From Meandrina meandrites (lineage: Eukaryota; Cnidaria; Anthozoa; Scleractinia; Meandrinidae), in NCBI GenBank assembly GCA_963693305.1, contig OY855908.1, positions 27,101,805 through 27,165,804 on the forward strand: a DNA stretch of 64,000 nucleotides. The letters run 5' to 3'. A model generated the notes under the pieces. The model was not told the origin of the DNA, searched no databases, and worked only from the letters and a program-made list of their open reading frames with translations. Positions 22,391 to 33,508 of the stretch are shown piece after piece (position 1 is the first letter of the stretch; each line of letters starts with the position of its first letter). Made by a program: the position numbers and the translations under genes.

Positions 22391-22510
22391 CGACAGTTAG
22401 TAACTGTCGATGGACAGTTAATAACTGGCCATCGACACTTATAACTGTCGAAACGGATAACTGTCTATACCTGTCGATCGACAGTTATAAGTGTCGATCG
22501 ACACTTGCAA
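22391..22510. repeat. Subterminal GTCGATCGAC satellite, left arm
   Basis: Irregular copies of the 20-bp unit, including the palindrome GTCGATCGAC, in inverse orientation to the right array. Shorter than the right arm, suggesting unequal expansion after the TIRs formed. Confidence 0.85.
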
Positions 22511-22739
22511 CTGCTTGTAACTGCGCACCAGGCTCTGCGCATCAAACACGTGCTGCTGCTTTCAAGATGGCGAACACGGACGAGGTAAACTCCCTGAAGA
22601 AGTGTGCGCTAGTCACACGAAACGCGTAGGAGAAAATAAAAAAGTTTTACAACTCAAGTAGTTCGCAGACGCGCTGCTCACTGGTTTTACTTTAAAAAAT
22701 TTTTAACAATTTTTAAAAATTAAAAAAAAAGATTTAATT

Positions 22740-23969
22740 AATGAACTCCATTTAGGAAATCACATAGACGCAAAGACCAAAGAATGGCTTTCTCAAACAC
22801 CTAACCCACCGCGCATACCAGTGTTTTACACACTAACAAAGATTCACAAACCGACTCTTACTGGAAGACCAATAATTTCGGGCTGTGAAGGTCCGACAGA
22901 ACGTATATCATCATTTATAGACCACATCCTCCAGCCTATTGCCAAAGTGCAAAAATCGTACCTCAAAGATACCACAGATTTCATTAACTTTATAGAAAGG
23001 ACAAAAGTCCAACAAAATACGATTCTAGTTTCAATGGATGTTACCAGCCTGTACACCAATATCCCCCAAGAGGAAGGGATAAACACTGTATGCATAGCAT
23101 AGGAAGACTTCTATAAGAACAACACTCCCATTCCTACAAATTCACTCCGCAACATGCTTAGACTTATACTTCAGGAGAACTCCTTCCATTTCAACGGAAG
23201 GAACTATCTCCAAACCCATGGTACCGCAATGGGGACAAAAATGGCAGTTGCTTTCGCGAACATTTTTATGTCCGCAGTAGAATCTAAAATTATCGGTAAA
23301 AGCAAGATAAAACCCATTGAGTGGAAGAGATACATAGATGACGTGTTCTCGTTGTGGAACACAAACAGAGAGGAAATAGATCAGTTTATTGCAGAAGCAA
23401 ACAGGCACCATCCTACCATTAAATTCACGGCTGAAATATCAGAGAAGGAAATAAATTTCCTAGACACTACTGTCTTCAAAGGCGAGAGATTTAACAAAGA
23501 TTAAATCTTTGATATCTGCACACACTTCAAGCCGACTGAGAAATTTCAATACACGCATTTCTCTTCCTGTCACGCTCCAGGTGTGAAAAAAGGTTTTATC
23601 AAAGGTGAAGCACTTAGGCTTCTGAGAACAAACTCTTCAAAAACAAGTTTTGAAGAAAAGATCAAAAATTTCAGATCAAATTTGCGTGTTCGAGACTATC
23701 CAGAGAAACTGGTCAACAAAGTCCTCGCAGAAGTCGAATTTAAAAACAGGAAGTCGGCACTACAACAGAAACCAAAATTGCAAAAGAGATTATTGCCTTT
23801 TGTCACACAATATAATCCATCAGTGCCCAATCTTAAAAGCATTTTAATGAGCAAATGGCATTTAATCCAAGACCAACCTCTGATTAGAGAAATATACAGA
23901 GACCCTCCTTTCATCTCCTACAGGAGAGGAAAATCTCTGAAAGACATACTTGTTAGAGCTAAACTCTAA
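22740..23969 (+). pseudogene. Penelope-type reverse transcriptase without endonuclease
   Basis: A single frame of 410 codons with two in-frame stops, TAG at 23100 and TAA at 23502. Motifs: VFYTLTKIHKPTLTGRPIIS, SMDVTSLYTNIPQEEGI, THGTAMGTKMAVAFANIFM, KRYIDDVFSLW (catalytic DD) and INFLDTTVF. It ends SLKDILVRAKL followed by a stop. In canonical PLEs a GIY-YIG domain follows at this point; here none is found before the satellite begins at 24051. The N-terminal region is also missing. Either a doubly truncated PLE inserted into the TIR element, or the RT was captured with it. Codon usage resembles that of the other PLEs in the window, but the sequence belongs to a different lineage (FYTLTKIHKP rather than VYGLPKTHK). 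Confidence 0.85.
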
Positions 23970-24050
23970 AGGTCAAAGACCGTTTATCACGAAACAGTGG
24001 GAGTCGTGCTAGGCCTGTCAATCATTTTTTAAATCAAAGCCTGGTGCCTA

Positions 24051-24269
24051 GTTGTAAGTGTCGATCGACAGTTACAAGTGTCGATCGACAGTTATAAATG
24101 TCGATCGACAGTTATAAGTGTCGATCGACAGTTATAAGTGTAGATCGACAGTTATAAGTGTCGATCGACAGTTATAAGTGTCGATCGACAGTTACAAGTG
24201 TCGATCGACAGTTATAAGTGTCGATCGACAGTTATCCGTTTCGACAGTTATAAGTGTCGATGGCCAGTT
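24051..24269. repeat. Subterminal GTCGATCGAC satellite, right arm
   Basis: About ten head-to-tail copies of the 20-bp unit GTCGATCGACAGTTATAAGT, with single-base variants, just inside the right TIR. No spacers differ between units, so it is a satellite and not a CRISPR array. Confidence 0.95.
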
Positions 24270-24329
24270 ATTTCGAGAACAAAAATAAAGAGGTAGTTTT
24301 GATGGCCCTAACAAGCCACCGTAGTTAAG

Positions 24330-24977
24330 AACCGTTCTCTGAGAATTTTTTTTAACCCCTCTTCATTTTTTTGTGTGGAGGTAGGCTACCTGGGGGGATT
24401 AACAAAAACGACCATATTTTGATTGGCAGATGTATTGTTTCCATGGTAACCACGCTTGGTCACGCAAGCCTCAGGTTCATGTTTTGACCTAAAATTTCAC
24501 TCTCAAAAAGTAAAAATATACGAGGCTTGTTCTCGGGTAAATGTAAACCAAATCAAATGAAATTCCAGCAGAAAGTAGAGTCATTCTTCTAGTTTATAAA
24601 AATTATTGTAAAAGTATTTTGAGGTTTATGAACAAGGAAAAAATTGGCGCTGTGTAATAAAGCCTGTCGGCCATTTGAACAACCGGCAAAATCAAGCAAA
24701 ACCAATTTCGCTATTTTTCCCAAAGTGCTCACTTTCTTGAAACCAAATTAGCAGCAGAGCTAATATGGATAATGTAGTTTCGAAATATCATAACATCTTT
24801 TTGGGGAACGTTATATTTTGTCCATAGGCATTCAAGACATACAAGGCAAATTGCAACAAATTGCAAGATTGGCCATTTTGAGGGCCTCGCTATTTGGCCT
24901 AAAAAGGCTTAAGAGAGATGAATTCCGCTTGAAAATAACTTTATATTACCTGGTCTGTTACGTAAATGTGATTAATA
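24330..24977. other. No gene recognised
   Basis: AT-rich sequence with weak R1 similarity at its left end. The frame at 24818-25009 runs into the long inverted repeat and has no family signature. Confidence 0.5.
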
Positions 24978-26073
24978 ACGTTTTGGTTGGCGAATTTGGT
25001 GAAATTTAAATTAATACAAAAGCCTACCTTGCAAATTTTGGCAATTTCTTCAAGGCGATTTGTTGTCTGAGACTCGCCTTCGCTCCCTCCAATTTCTTGA
25101 CCAAATTAAGCACAGACACTAGCAGAAAGGCCAAATCTAACAGTTTCCCACATCAAAATCCATTTTCCTGCGTTTCAGACCACAAATGATGATACATTAA
25201 TCCGCATACTTGATTGATAAACAACAGTTCGCCGCCATGTCAAAACACATCCGTAACTTTGTGATTTCTTCCGTCGAGTGCCAAACCTCTTCAGTACAAT
25301 TCATCCGGAAAGGTAGATAAATGAACACTGCATTAAGCAAATGCATGCCCGTGAACATTACAGAGTAATGTCAGTGATGCATTTGGCAGAAATCGAGTCG
25401 CGCGTTCGAAAGTCAGAATGTTGAATAAACGAACACACCGGAAGTTCGGGAGACGGGACTGCTGACCGGATGTAACACAATACAAATGGTGTAGGTGTAA
25501 ATTCTTTTAGGACATCTCATGGTTCTTTTGGTCTTAAAGGTGGAAGGTTTTACGATGATAATGCAACATCAAAAATATAACTACTAGGTATATTCGTACC
25601 ACAGAAGTTTAAGTTTCATTTTACCGGCGATGAGTGTTTTCTGCATCTTTCGCAGGCACAGCATTGCATCGGTCAGAAACAGGCAGATTTCACATCGCCG
25701 TAATTGTCCTCGTCAAATAAAGGCTACGCCGTTATATGTGGCTAAATCCCAAACAACAACAATAATAATATAAAAAAACTCGTCTGTGCAGGATAGAATA
25801 CGCATCGCATTATTTTAACCTTACCGATTTTCCACTACGGGTTCTCCTCATATCTAATAGAATTGGGGGTGGGATGAGTTAAATCGTGTTAACCCCAGGT
25901 GTGTACAACCACTGGGTGGGCACCCTTCAAATTATTAGCTTGGTGTTTGCCGCTGGGACACTGATACGCACTACGCATAGAAAGTCGACAACCTCGAAGA
26001 TTGTACACCGGAAATGCGAATATAATCAAGACTGCTGACGGATGCACTTTGAAAATGTAGTTTTTCCTTGGTT
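24978..26073 (+). repeat. Long inverted repeat, left arm (~1.1 kb)
   Basis: Starts acgttttggttggcgaattt and ends near gtagtttttccttggtt. It is the reverse complement of 33777-34843 with few differences, including a small indel near 25960. The arms bracket about 7.7 kb containing the DIRS element. No frame is shared in a way that suggests coding. Confidence 0.85.
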
Positions 26074-26676
26074 TTGTGGCTTTCGAGAAAGCAACTTATT
26101 TCACAACTTTTTTTTTCGCTGTATTTTGCAAAGTTTCAATCTGGTAATTTAACTTTTTTTACAACGATGAGTACAAAAGAAACATAATATTAGAAATGCA
26201 CTTTGATGTTTTTTTTTATCAGTCAACTCTCGTTAGAGCGGGGTGTGAGAAAAAAAGTATCGTTAACATATCTTGAAAAATATAGACTATGACAAAAGTG
26301 TCCGTAATTCCGTAATAGCGATAATCCGTAAGCGGGAGTCATTTCCATTCAAACCTCTATGACGTGTCCGAAAGGCGAGAGTTGACTGCAATTGTTCCTG
26401 GGTTTGTTTTGTTGCTTAAACATTGTTTTTTTTTTCGATATCAATGGTACAGTGCATGTTCCGATCTCTCTAGCATATACATCAGAAATTACGAAGTAAG
26501 ATTTTTATTCTCCAGGTTGATGATTTTTTTAAAGGAAATTGCACATCGCGAAGTGCAGGTAAATAGAGTGGTCAAGACGAAACGATCAGTATGGGAAGTT
26601 TTTCATTTTCAAATCACAAAGGGGAGGTTTCTGAGTGCACTGAAAATAATGTAACACTCGCCGAATGTAACAAGGA
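26074..26676. other. No gene recognised
   Basis: T-rich sequence between the long inverted repeat and the TACCGTAA end. The frame at 26364-26654 has no recognisable motif. Confidence 0.5.
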
Positions 26677-26869
26677 TACCGTAAGATTTTGGTTATAAGC
26701 CCTCTCCCTCCCAGGTTATAGGCCCATCTACCTGGAAACAAAAAATACATCCGGTTATAGCCCCCCCCCCCCCCCCCCCCCCCCCTCCCTCCACCTGGAA
26801 ATAAGCCGAGACTCAGCCGAGGAATGCGAGAGAGGTTTATCTAACACACTTCCTTGCGGGCTGGTAGGA

Positions 26870-27301
26870 CTGAGGAAAGGCGGAGGGGACACGAGCAATC
26901 GGCGGACCCTCCTCGGCCTAAGTGTGGGCAACCGTGTACATGAACTTGAGTCTTGCCACAGGAGTCTTTAAACACCAAGAACCGGCAAAGATCCCAAGGA
27001 GTTGCAGAAAAACAGATTTGCGGCCCGGGAGAGCGTAAAGAAAATTCTCCAGCTCTTTCCTAAGAGACTGCTTCTGCCTGGAGTACGCAGAGGACAACGC
27101 AGTGCTTTGCAAAGAACAAATGCGGCTGTCAATGGCGTGGAGGTTGAAGGCAGGAACAGTTGGAGTAGCGCGCACACAACTCTTGCGAACGTAACCACAA
27201 TTCTGGCAAAAACAAAAGGTGTAGTCATAGGCGTACCGACAAACAGGACAGCTAACCGCTGGAGTAAAAAACCGGGAAACTTGCGGGAGGTGCTGAAACA
27301 A
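26870..27301 (-). pseudogene. DIRS tyrosine recombinase, N-terminal exon (truncated)
   Basis: Minus strand, after a strong acceptor (pyrimidine tract ending cttcttgtttcag). The frame has a zinc knuckle CPVCRYAYDYTFCFCQNCGY, then AIDSRICSLQSTALSSAYSR and KELENFLYALPGRKSVF. After a frameshift near 27000 the reading continues in another frame as PWDLCRFLVFKDSCGKTQ, HVHGCPHLGRGGSADC. That order is typical of the knuckle plus core-binding domain of tyrosine recombinases in cnidarian DIRS-like elements. The catalytic R-H-R-Y half is absent because the sequence is cut near 26870. Family recognition is from memory of the pattern, so moderate confidence. Confidence 0.6.
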
Positions 27302-27344
27302 GAAGACGAGAGAGAAAAAATTACACTCGAAACAAAAGAGAAAT

Positions 27345-29480
27345 AATATATAGATTTAGGCAGGCCTAAAAGCGGAGCTCCCATTTATCATTAGCAAATA
27401 AGTAGCCACACTATTTCTAAGCTTATACAGTGGTACAAAATAAATTAGTTTTTAATCGCTCATGGTTAAACTTTTAAGTATAAAATATCTTACATGTAAA
27501 AACCTCTCACGGTTTTGTTGACGAAAGCGATGTCAACATATTTCGAGGTAAACCGAAATTGACGAGTGCACTTTATTGGGTTCCTCACGTACGCACGTAG
27601 GAGCACACAACAGATATCTTTGTAAAACTTTTTACAACGTTTACTGTACACTAATTAATACACCTTTATGAGTTATTCCATGTAAAAAGGACCTTGATCT
27701 TGTTTTGATTTAATACAAAACAGTAAGGGCAAAAAATCAACTCAAGGCAAAAAAAAGTACAGAAAAATAAAGTAAATCGCTGCTAAACACAGTAAACCAA
27801 AAGCAAAACAAACTCTGCAAATTGATGGTGCCGGTTTTGTAAGTCAGATTCTGTGTAAGAATTGTGACAGTTTGTGATTTGGGAAGTAGTGCACGCTAAC
27901 TTAGAATAAAGCTTACAATGTTGTTTTGAACCATCCTCTGTCTTTTCGCTGCGGTTTGAGTTGCATGATAATAATCTAATTCTGTTTTATCGTATGCGTT
28001 GCTAAATACCTAAGGGAATTTTACGCAGAGAACTGATTCAATTTTCTTCATTTCTGGTAAGCAAATATGCGGTAGGGAAAGCCCGGGAGGTAGTCTGAAC
28101 TCACTGAGCCAAACACGGGTAACTTGCAACGAAATCGGCGAAATATATATTGGTTTACCCGTGCAAGATTTCAAGATCATTTCGACGCACTCGCTGGTAA
28201 GAGAAACAAAACAAATGCAATCGAGTATCAAAAAGAGCGGTTGGATAATAGACCACTTAAAAATATCTTGGTGTGCAGTATCGCTGAGTAGTTTTACTCG
28301 TTTTTGTTTGCAGGATTTTTACAAATCGAAATCGTGATTTTGATCCGTGAAGCTTAATAATTTAATATTGTTTTCAAAATCCAATAATGAACATCACAGT
28401 TAACTCGACTAACTAAAACACCAAACAATTAGTCCAAATGAACTATTTAATAACAATGTCTGTATAAAATGTACAAACATTTTCAAGTTTGAGAGCAGCA
28501 TTAATTGAATTGTAAATATTTAAGAAAAGATGCGAAACCGACACAACTTCAAATTCGCTCATAAATGAAGTATAAACAGATTCTCATGCACAACAAAAAA
28601 GACTAATGCTTAGTGCATACATTTACGTTTGTTACCTCATGTTTGGAGAAGGCTTGTAAATTCTGCAGGGCTAAAATTTCAAACCAGCACAATAATATCG
28701 GAAGCGAACACGCCACTCGTTGTAAGCTTACTCCAACACCACCGACATATAAGTTCTTACAGTGTTTTGAATTATCGGCGAAGATCGATCTCTCCTTTCC
28801 TTTCGGTGTAGCTGTTAGGTCTGTTAGCAGTCTTTTGTCCATCACTTAGTGAACTTCACCGGCTCTGAGCTCGCTTTTATTCCAGTTCAATTAACTTTTC
28901 AGCAGCTTTTCAGCCAAGGTCAGCCGCAGTGCTTCAACTCTCGGTGTTTTCCGATGTATATCATATTCAAGTCGGCAATTATTTCGGATCATCCCGTTAA
29001 GCGGTTGTCCTAGATCATTTGGCATGAGGTTTCCATAAAGTTGATGAGTAAATAGAGTGAGAAATATTCACGAAGCACTATGTTTTCCAGCATGCTCTCT
29101 TCACGTCTTTCATTCAGGTTAAAAGGTGAACAACGTACCAACTATTTTAGCGCCCTTTCATCCAATCGCTTCGTTTAAGTTGGAATGTAATGTCCAGATC
29201 ATAAGAAAACGCGAGAAAAAACAACCTGAAGTGACACAGTGTTTTAACAAATTTCTACGACAAATAAGTTAACTCTCGACAAACCAAAAAATGTTTTTGT
29301 GTTACTGTTTGCCAGAGAAGGACTCCAAATCAAGGACAAAGACAAACTCGTCCCCAGCCCTAATCCGTGCGTACGGACGGACGGACGGACGGACGGACGT
29401 GACATCCAAATTTTCTCGGCTTGATGGGTTACCAATTTCTATAGCAATGGTGCTCCGCCCGCGGGCGCCTTCGGCGCCCG
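27345..29480 (+). mobile_element. R1 repeat family, copy c (most complete)
   Basis: Starts atatatagatttaggcaggc, passes through the region shared with copies a and b, and reaches the GGAC microsatellite (29369-29399). It ends close to a GC-rich perfect palindrome (29458-29469 with 29473-29484) and ggagctccgct, the inverse of the agcggagctcc near the left end. It lies inside the DIRS element. It supplies uninterrupted versions of the loci where the 589-bp MITE and hAT-like transposon entered copy a. Confidence 0.7.
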
Positions 29481-29506
29481 CGGGAGCTCCGCTATAAACA
29501 ATTTTA

Positions 29507-30613
29507 TTATAAGTCCACTTGGTCAGAAGACTGAATACGATCCAAAAGGGCAAGGAACTTCTCCTTCTTTTTCTCCAAAAGTATAAAGGACTGGCGAACA
29601 GAGTCGATGGTAAAACCAAGGTACGGGACGCACTGCGCGGGGACCAGGATTGACTTATCCAGGCCAATAAAATAGCCCAAGGAAATAAGAATGTAGCAAA
29701 CAACAAAAATGGCGGATGAGGTTCGGGCGAGAGCTCGCTCGTTATCGGCAGAAATCGCGGCGTAGACAGGAGGAACACGTCCAAAACTGATTTCTCCGAA
29801 ATGGCGATCATCTATGTACAAGAGGCATGGGATCCCAACGGACCGGAAGAAATGAGTAGCCAAAAGGCCAGTAGAGTGGTATACATACGCAGAAGACTTC
29901 CAGCCGAAAGGAATAGAGTTGCTAACATGGTAGAAACCACCCCATTGAAAGCCGAAGAACTTCCTACTATCGGGTGACAGAAGGATGTGGTGGTAACCCG
30001 ACTTGTCGTCGCACACTGTTTGGAAAGAGCCACTTGAAACGTACCTTGGGATCATGGAGAGGTTGTCGAGGCGAAAAGGGGTGTCCTTAATCCAATGATT
30101 AAGGAAACGGTTGTCATGGCACAAACGCGGTTTAGAAGGCTCAACTGTGAGAGGCATGACGAGATGTGGCGGGGGCGCTTCACCGACCTTACCCCAGAGG
30201 GAAAGCGCTCCAAATCGAAGACCAGAGGCGATGGAGCTGTCGATAAACTCCACGAAAGACTGGCAAGACGGGTTATTAGGAAAAATCTTGGCGGGAGGGA
30301 TAACGGAGTCGAAATGTTTCCCTTTAAACTGTCCTTTAAACGGTTGGAAGAAGTCGTAAACGTCAACAAAATCCTTGATCCATTTTAAGACTACGTTTGC
30401 CAAATCGCACGGCGCCGAGCGGGAAATGTATTGCCAGAATGCATGATAAGCATGAAGATTTCCCGCAACAAAGGAATCCGGATCTCTGAATGCCAACATG
30501 GAGACGTCAGCCAAGGAGGAGCCATCAAGAACCGAACTAAGAAAATGAGCTGAGAGATGGGTGTCATGAGGCGCCAATCCTTGAGCCGCCCCAAGAGGTG
30601 CGCCACTAGACAT
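29507..30613 (-). CDS. DIRS-type reverse transcriptase (C-terminally cut)
   Basis: 368 open codons from MSSGAPLGAAQGLAPHD. RT motifs: PSKPRLCHDNRFLN, VCDDKSGYHHILL (first catalytic aspartates), FGFQWGGFYHVSNSIPFG, and CLLYIDDRHFGE (YIDD catalytic pair), then FIGLDKSILVPAQCVPYLG. The R-x-C-x-D-x-R-x-L-N and the F-x-W-G-G motifs are characteristic of DIRS/Ngaro RTs rather than LTR or LINE types. The frame ends at 29507 soon after LALLDRIQSSD, before the RNase H region, at the junction with R1 copy c. The RT core itself is uninterrupted. It follows the gag-like ORF on the same strand. Confidence 0.85.
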   Translation of the reverse strand: MSSGAPLGAAQGLAPHDTHLSAHFLSSVLDGSSLADVSMLAFRDPDSFVAGNLHAYHAFWQYISRSAPCDLANVVLKWIKDFVDVYDFFQPFKGQFKGKHFDSVIPPAKIFPNNPSCQSFVEFIDSSIASGLRFGALSLWGKVGEAPPPHLVMPLTVEPSKPRLCHDNRFLNHWIKDTPFRLDNLSMIPRYVSSGSFQTVCDDKSGYHHILLSPDSRKFFGFQWGGFYHVSNSIPFGWKSSAYVYHSTGLLATHFFRSVGIPCLLYIDDRHFGEISFGRVPPVYAAISADNERALARTSSAIFVVCYILISLGYFIGLDKSILVPAQCVPYLGFTIDSVRQSFILLEKKKEKFLALLDRIQSSDQVDL

Positions 30614-30790
30614 AACCCAACGGACAAAAATCTCTGGAACAGCGGTAGCCGACGCTGGTGTAGAATAAACCTTAACCGCTTAAGAGGTGGCTGAAAATAA
30701 ACGAAGCAAGAGGCGCGGGTAAGTAAGAGGAAGGACGGCTCAAGGGCTGGCAGCTTTAAGCCTCAGTAATCCGAGAGGGAACTGGTTCCC

Positions 30791-31254
30791 CTATAAAGCT
30801 GCCAAACCAGAGCGGGGGGTGGGAGAGGGGGGGAGGACAAAAGCACCAAGGAATGAAGCGAAACAAGAGATTTTTGCGATAGAATCTAACACCTTGGAGT
30901 AGTCTTGATCAGAGAACAGCGCCAGAAAATAGCCCTGAAATTGGCTAATGGGTTTATCCAGGCGATCCCTCAGAACCCTGGCGGCGGCAGACAGGAACGC
31001 TACCTTCTCGTGCTTGGTGTTGCGGGCAACCGCGATCAAATCCTCTGCCATGAACAAGGCTTTATACTTGTCAAAATCATGCTCGCGACGTAAACCATAT
31101 AGGCTGCTAAATCGGATAAGCCGTTTTCGACGTTGTCCTGCTGCCGATCCTCCAACGCTTTAATTCGTTGCAGCACGTTTGCAACCGAGCAAAATAAGGG
31201 ACACCGGAATTGCGCGTGAGAAACCAAAGAACGCTCATAAAAACGACACCACAA
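30791..31254 (-). pseudogene. DIRS gag-like ORF with a frameshift
   Basis: Two overlapping frames read VLQRIKALEDRQQDNVENGL then, after a shift around 31060, DFDKYKALFMAEDLIAVARN, FLSAAARVLRDRLDKPISQF and QGYFLALFSDQDYSKVLDSI. A helical domain upstream of the RT in the same orientation is the expected place for a DIRS gag. It ends in a proline-rich tail PPSPTPRSG. No homology could be checked; the call rests on position and helical character. Confidence 0.5.
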
Positions 31255-31599
31255 ATAAATCTATAGAGATAGAAAAAATGCTAACGGCATCTAGAAACAA
31301 CAAACCGCAAGCTAAAACGATAAAAGCAGGGGCAAAACAAAATAAGTTAGCCGGGTACGCTAAGACGAAAAAGGCTACGATAATAAAATAACATGAAAAC
31401 AAGCCAGTGACATAAAGACAAAATCTACAACGCTAAAACGGCGAAAACATAGCGAAGCAAAAGATAAGACACGTGATCCGGGGCAAAACGTAAACAGGAT
31501 CAAAAGCCAATAAGCCCGAGACCACAGGACGAAAAACATGCAGCGCATACAGTAACGATAAACACAAGGAAACGTAACTAACTCAAGAGACAACAGAGC

Positions 31600-32660
31600 G
31601 AAACATAATACGTCGTTAAAATAGTGCAGGCATAAGCCAAACAAATAAAGTCATGATAAGCACGACAGAGAAGCCAACAGAAACGTGACAACAAAGCGAA
31701 GCATGTACGTCGCTAAACAGCAAAAGGCAAAAGCAAAACAAAATATAGCCGCGATAAACACAACAAAATGCCAAATAATGACGTGACAACAGAGCGAAAT
31801 ATTCTACGTCGCGCAAACAGCAAAGCATATGCAAACGAAATATCGTCACGATAAACACAATAATAATCCAATTAAACATGTGACAACAGAGCGAGACATA
31901 AAACGTCGCTCAAACAGAAAAGAGCATATGCAAAGCAAAATATGCAAACCAAAAAATAGTCACAATAAACACAATAAAAGCGCCAATTAATCACGTGACA
32001 ACAGAGCGAAACGTTTTACATCGCTCAAACAGTAAAAAGCACATGCAAAACCAAATATAGTCACGATAAACATACTAAAATGCCAAATAATAACGTGACA
32101 ACAGAGCGAACGCATTTTACGTCGCTCAAACAGTAAAAAGCATATGCAAAACAAAATATAGTCACGATAAACACAGTAAAATGACAAATAATCATGTGAC
32201 AACAGAGCGAAACATTTTACATCGCTCAAACAGTAAAAAGCATGTGCAAAACCAAATATAGTCACGATAAACACAATAAAATGCCAAGTAATCACGTGAC
32301 AACAGAGCGAAACATTTTACATCGCTCAAACGGTAAAAGGCATATGCAGAACAAAATAAAGTCACGATAAACACAATAAAATGCCAATTAATCACGTGAC
32401 AACCGAGCGAAACATAATACGTCGCTCAAACAGTAAAAAGCATATGCAAAACAAAATATAGTCACAATAAACACAATAAAATGACAAATAATCACGTGAC
32501 AACAGAGCGAAATATTTTACAACGCTCAAACAGTAAAAAGCATATGCAAAACAAAATATAGTCACGATGAACACAATAAAAAACGCCAAATAAAGACGTG
32601 ACAACAGAGCGAAAGCATTTTACGTCGCTCAAACAGTAAAATGGATATGCAGAACACAAA
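31600..32660. repeat. 102-bp tandem array inside the DIRS element
   Basis: About ten copies of a unit of roughly 102 bp containing cacgtgacaacagagcgaaa, cgctcaaacagtaaaaagca and gtcacgataaacacaataaa. Successive copies of acaacagagcga lie near 31785, 31884, 31997, 32098, 32200, 32300, 32400, 32500 and 32603. The length is a multiple of three, so hydrophobic open frames appear on the minus strand (F-, Y- and C-rich). They change frame and are not credible proteins. It lies between the leader exon donor and the gag-like ORF. Confidence 0.9.
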
Positions 32661-33113
32661 AGCCGCGAGAAATGGGCAAAATGCTAATAAGGGCTAAAAG
32701 GAATATCCGAAACAAAAAATAAGATAGCCGCAATAAAGAGGACAGAAAAAAGCGAGTAGCGCCCGTAACCACAGAGCGAAAAAAGGCTACGAGAAATAAA
32801 GAAAAACACCAACAGAAAAGAGCGAGCCTGAAGGGCGCTAAACGTAAGCTAAGGCGGTGACATGACGGGCCGCCGAAGGGAAAGCCGAGAGAAAGTACGG
32901 GGAAAAGTAACCACGTACAACAACCCAAAATGGCAATAAAAGGAGCGGAACTAACGCAACCGATAGAGCTGCATAGCGAAGACAACGCAAACTAGATAGA
33001 CTGTATAAAAAACGGGAGCAAAGCGGACACAAGCAAAACGGAGGCTGAGCACGTGGTGAAAAACCCGATAAAGGGTGAAAACGGAAGGGGGAGAAACAAA
33101 TAAAACATTTTAC

Positions 33114-33236
33114 CACTAGGTTTCCGGCATCCGCTGCTGGGACCTCTGCAGGAAGAGCAGCTTGAGGGGCAGCGGGAACAACAACTTCAGCTACAGGGAT
33201 GACTGGAGCCTGAGGAACTTGGGGATTGTCAGCCAT
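33114..33236 (-). CDS. DIRS leader exon (Ala/Pro/Val-rich)
   Basis: Minus-strand ATG at 33236 opens MADNPQVPQAPVIPVAEVVV and continues PAAPQAALPAEVPAADAGNL. A donor-like GTAAAA follows at 33113, leaving 41 codons in phase 0. The low-complexity A/P/V composition differs sharply from what follows in the same frame, which looks intronic. It could be spliced to the gag-like ORF across the 102-bp array. Only the donor and composition support this. Confidence 0.4.
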
Positions 33237-33508
33237 GACGAGCGAAGAGAATGGAGCAACTGTACCTCCGCAATCTTAGTTGAAAGTGATAAAATGCTAC
33301 TTTGCTAACTCTTCTTATACGTGCTTGGGTAAGACCGCTGAGAATAAAAACGTATTTCAATCAACACTGCGGTGGCTCGTTTTGAAACGTTTTTTTTTAT
33401 TCCGCCAATAAGTTTCCCCCCGGATATAAGCCCCTACGTTGATAAGCCCACTCAAAACCCCTTACGAAGTTGTTTAAGCCCAGGGCTTATAACCGGAATT
33501 TTACGGTA

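Larger units (their letters stand above)
22337..24329. mobile_element. 1.98-kb element with satellite-built TIRs and an RT cargo
   Basis: The body is 22343-24323. It starts TACGGTGGCTTGTTAGGGCC and its right end is the exact inverse over about 40 bp; homology then continues through GTCGA-type repeats. GTTAAG flanks both sides (22337-22342, 24324-24329), a 6-bp target duplication. Inside are inverted arrays of a 20-bp unit (GTCGATCGACAGTTATAAGT) at 22391-22510 and 24051-24269, and a PLE-type RT between them. No DDE transposase is present. A 6-bp duplication with long TIRs is reminiscent of Polintons, but size and content do not match, so I leave the class open. Confidence 0.85.
26677..33508 (-). 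mobile_element. DIRS-type retrotransposon, rearranged, between inverted TACCGTAA ends
   Basis: Both borders carry inverted copies of a TACCGTAA...GGTTATAAGCCC motif (26677 and 33508). On the minus strand, in order: leader exon (33236-33114), intron-like region with a 102-bp tandem array, gag-like ORF (31254-30791), RT (30613-29507), an R1 insertion (29480-27345) and the start of a tyrosine recombinase (27301-26870). The RT lacks its C-terminal RNase H part, so the R1 insertion came with a deletion, or two copies were joined. The TACCGTAA motif also occurs alone at 42185, so it may be an independent repeat rather than the DIRS terminus. A poly-C run lies at 26761-26786. Confidence 0.65.

Noticed and set aside
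24051..24269. Regular 20-bp repeats that superficially recall a CRISPR array
   Set aside because: The units are contiguous with no unique spacers, the genome is eukaryotic, and an inverse array lies at the other end of the same element.
22343..24323. Calling the TIR element a Polinton because of its 6-bp duplication
   Set aside because: It is far too short and has none of the polymerase, integrase, capsid or protease genes.
31987..32604. Hydrophobic multi-pass-like ORFs
   Set aside because: They arise from the 102-bp repeat, change frame between units and lie in a probable intron.
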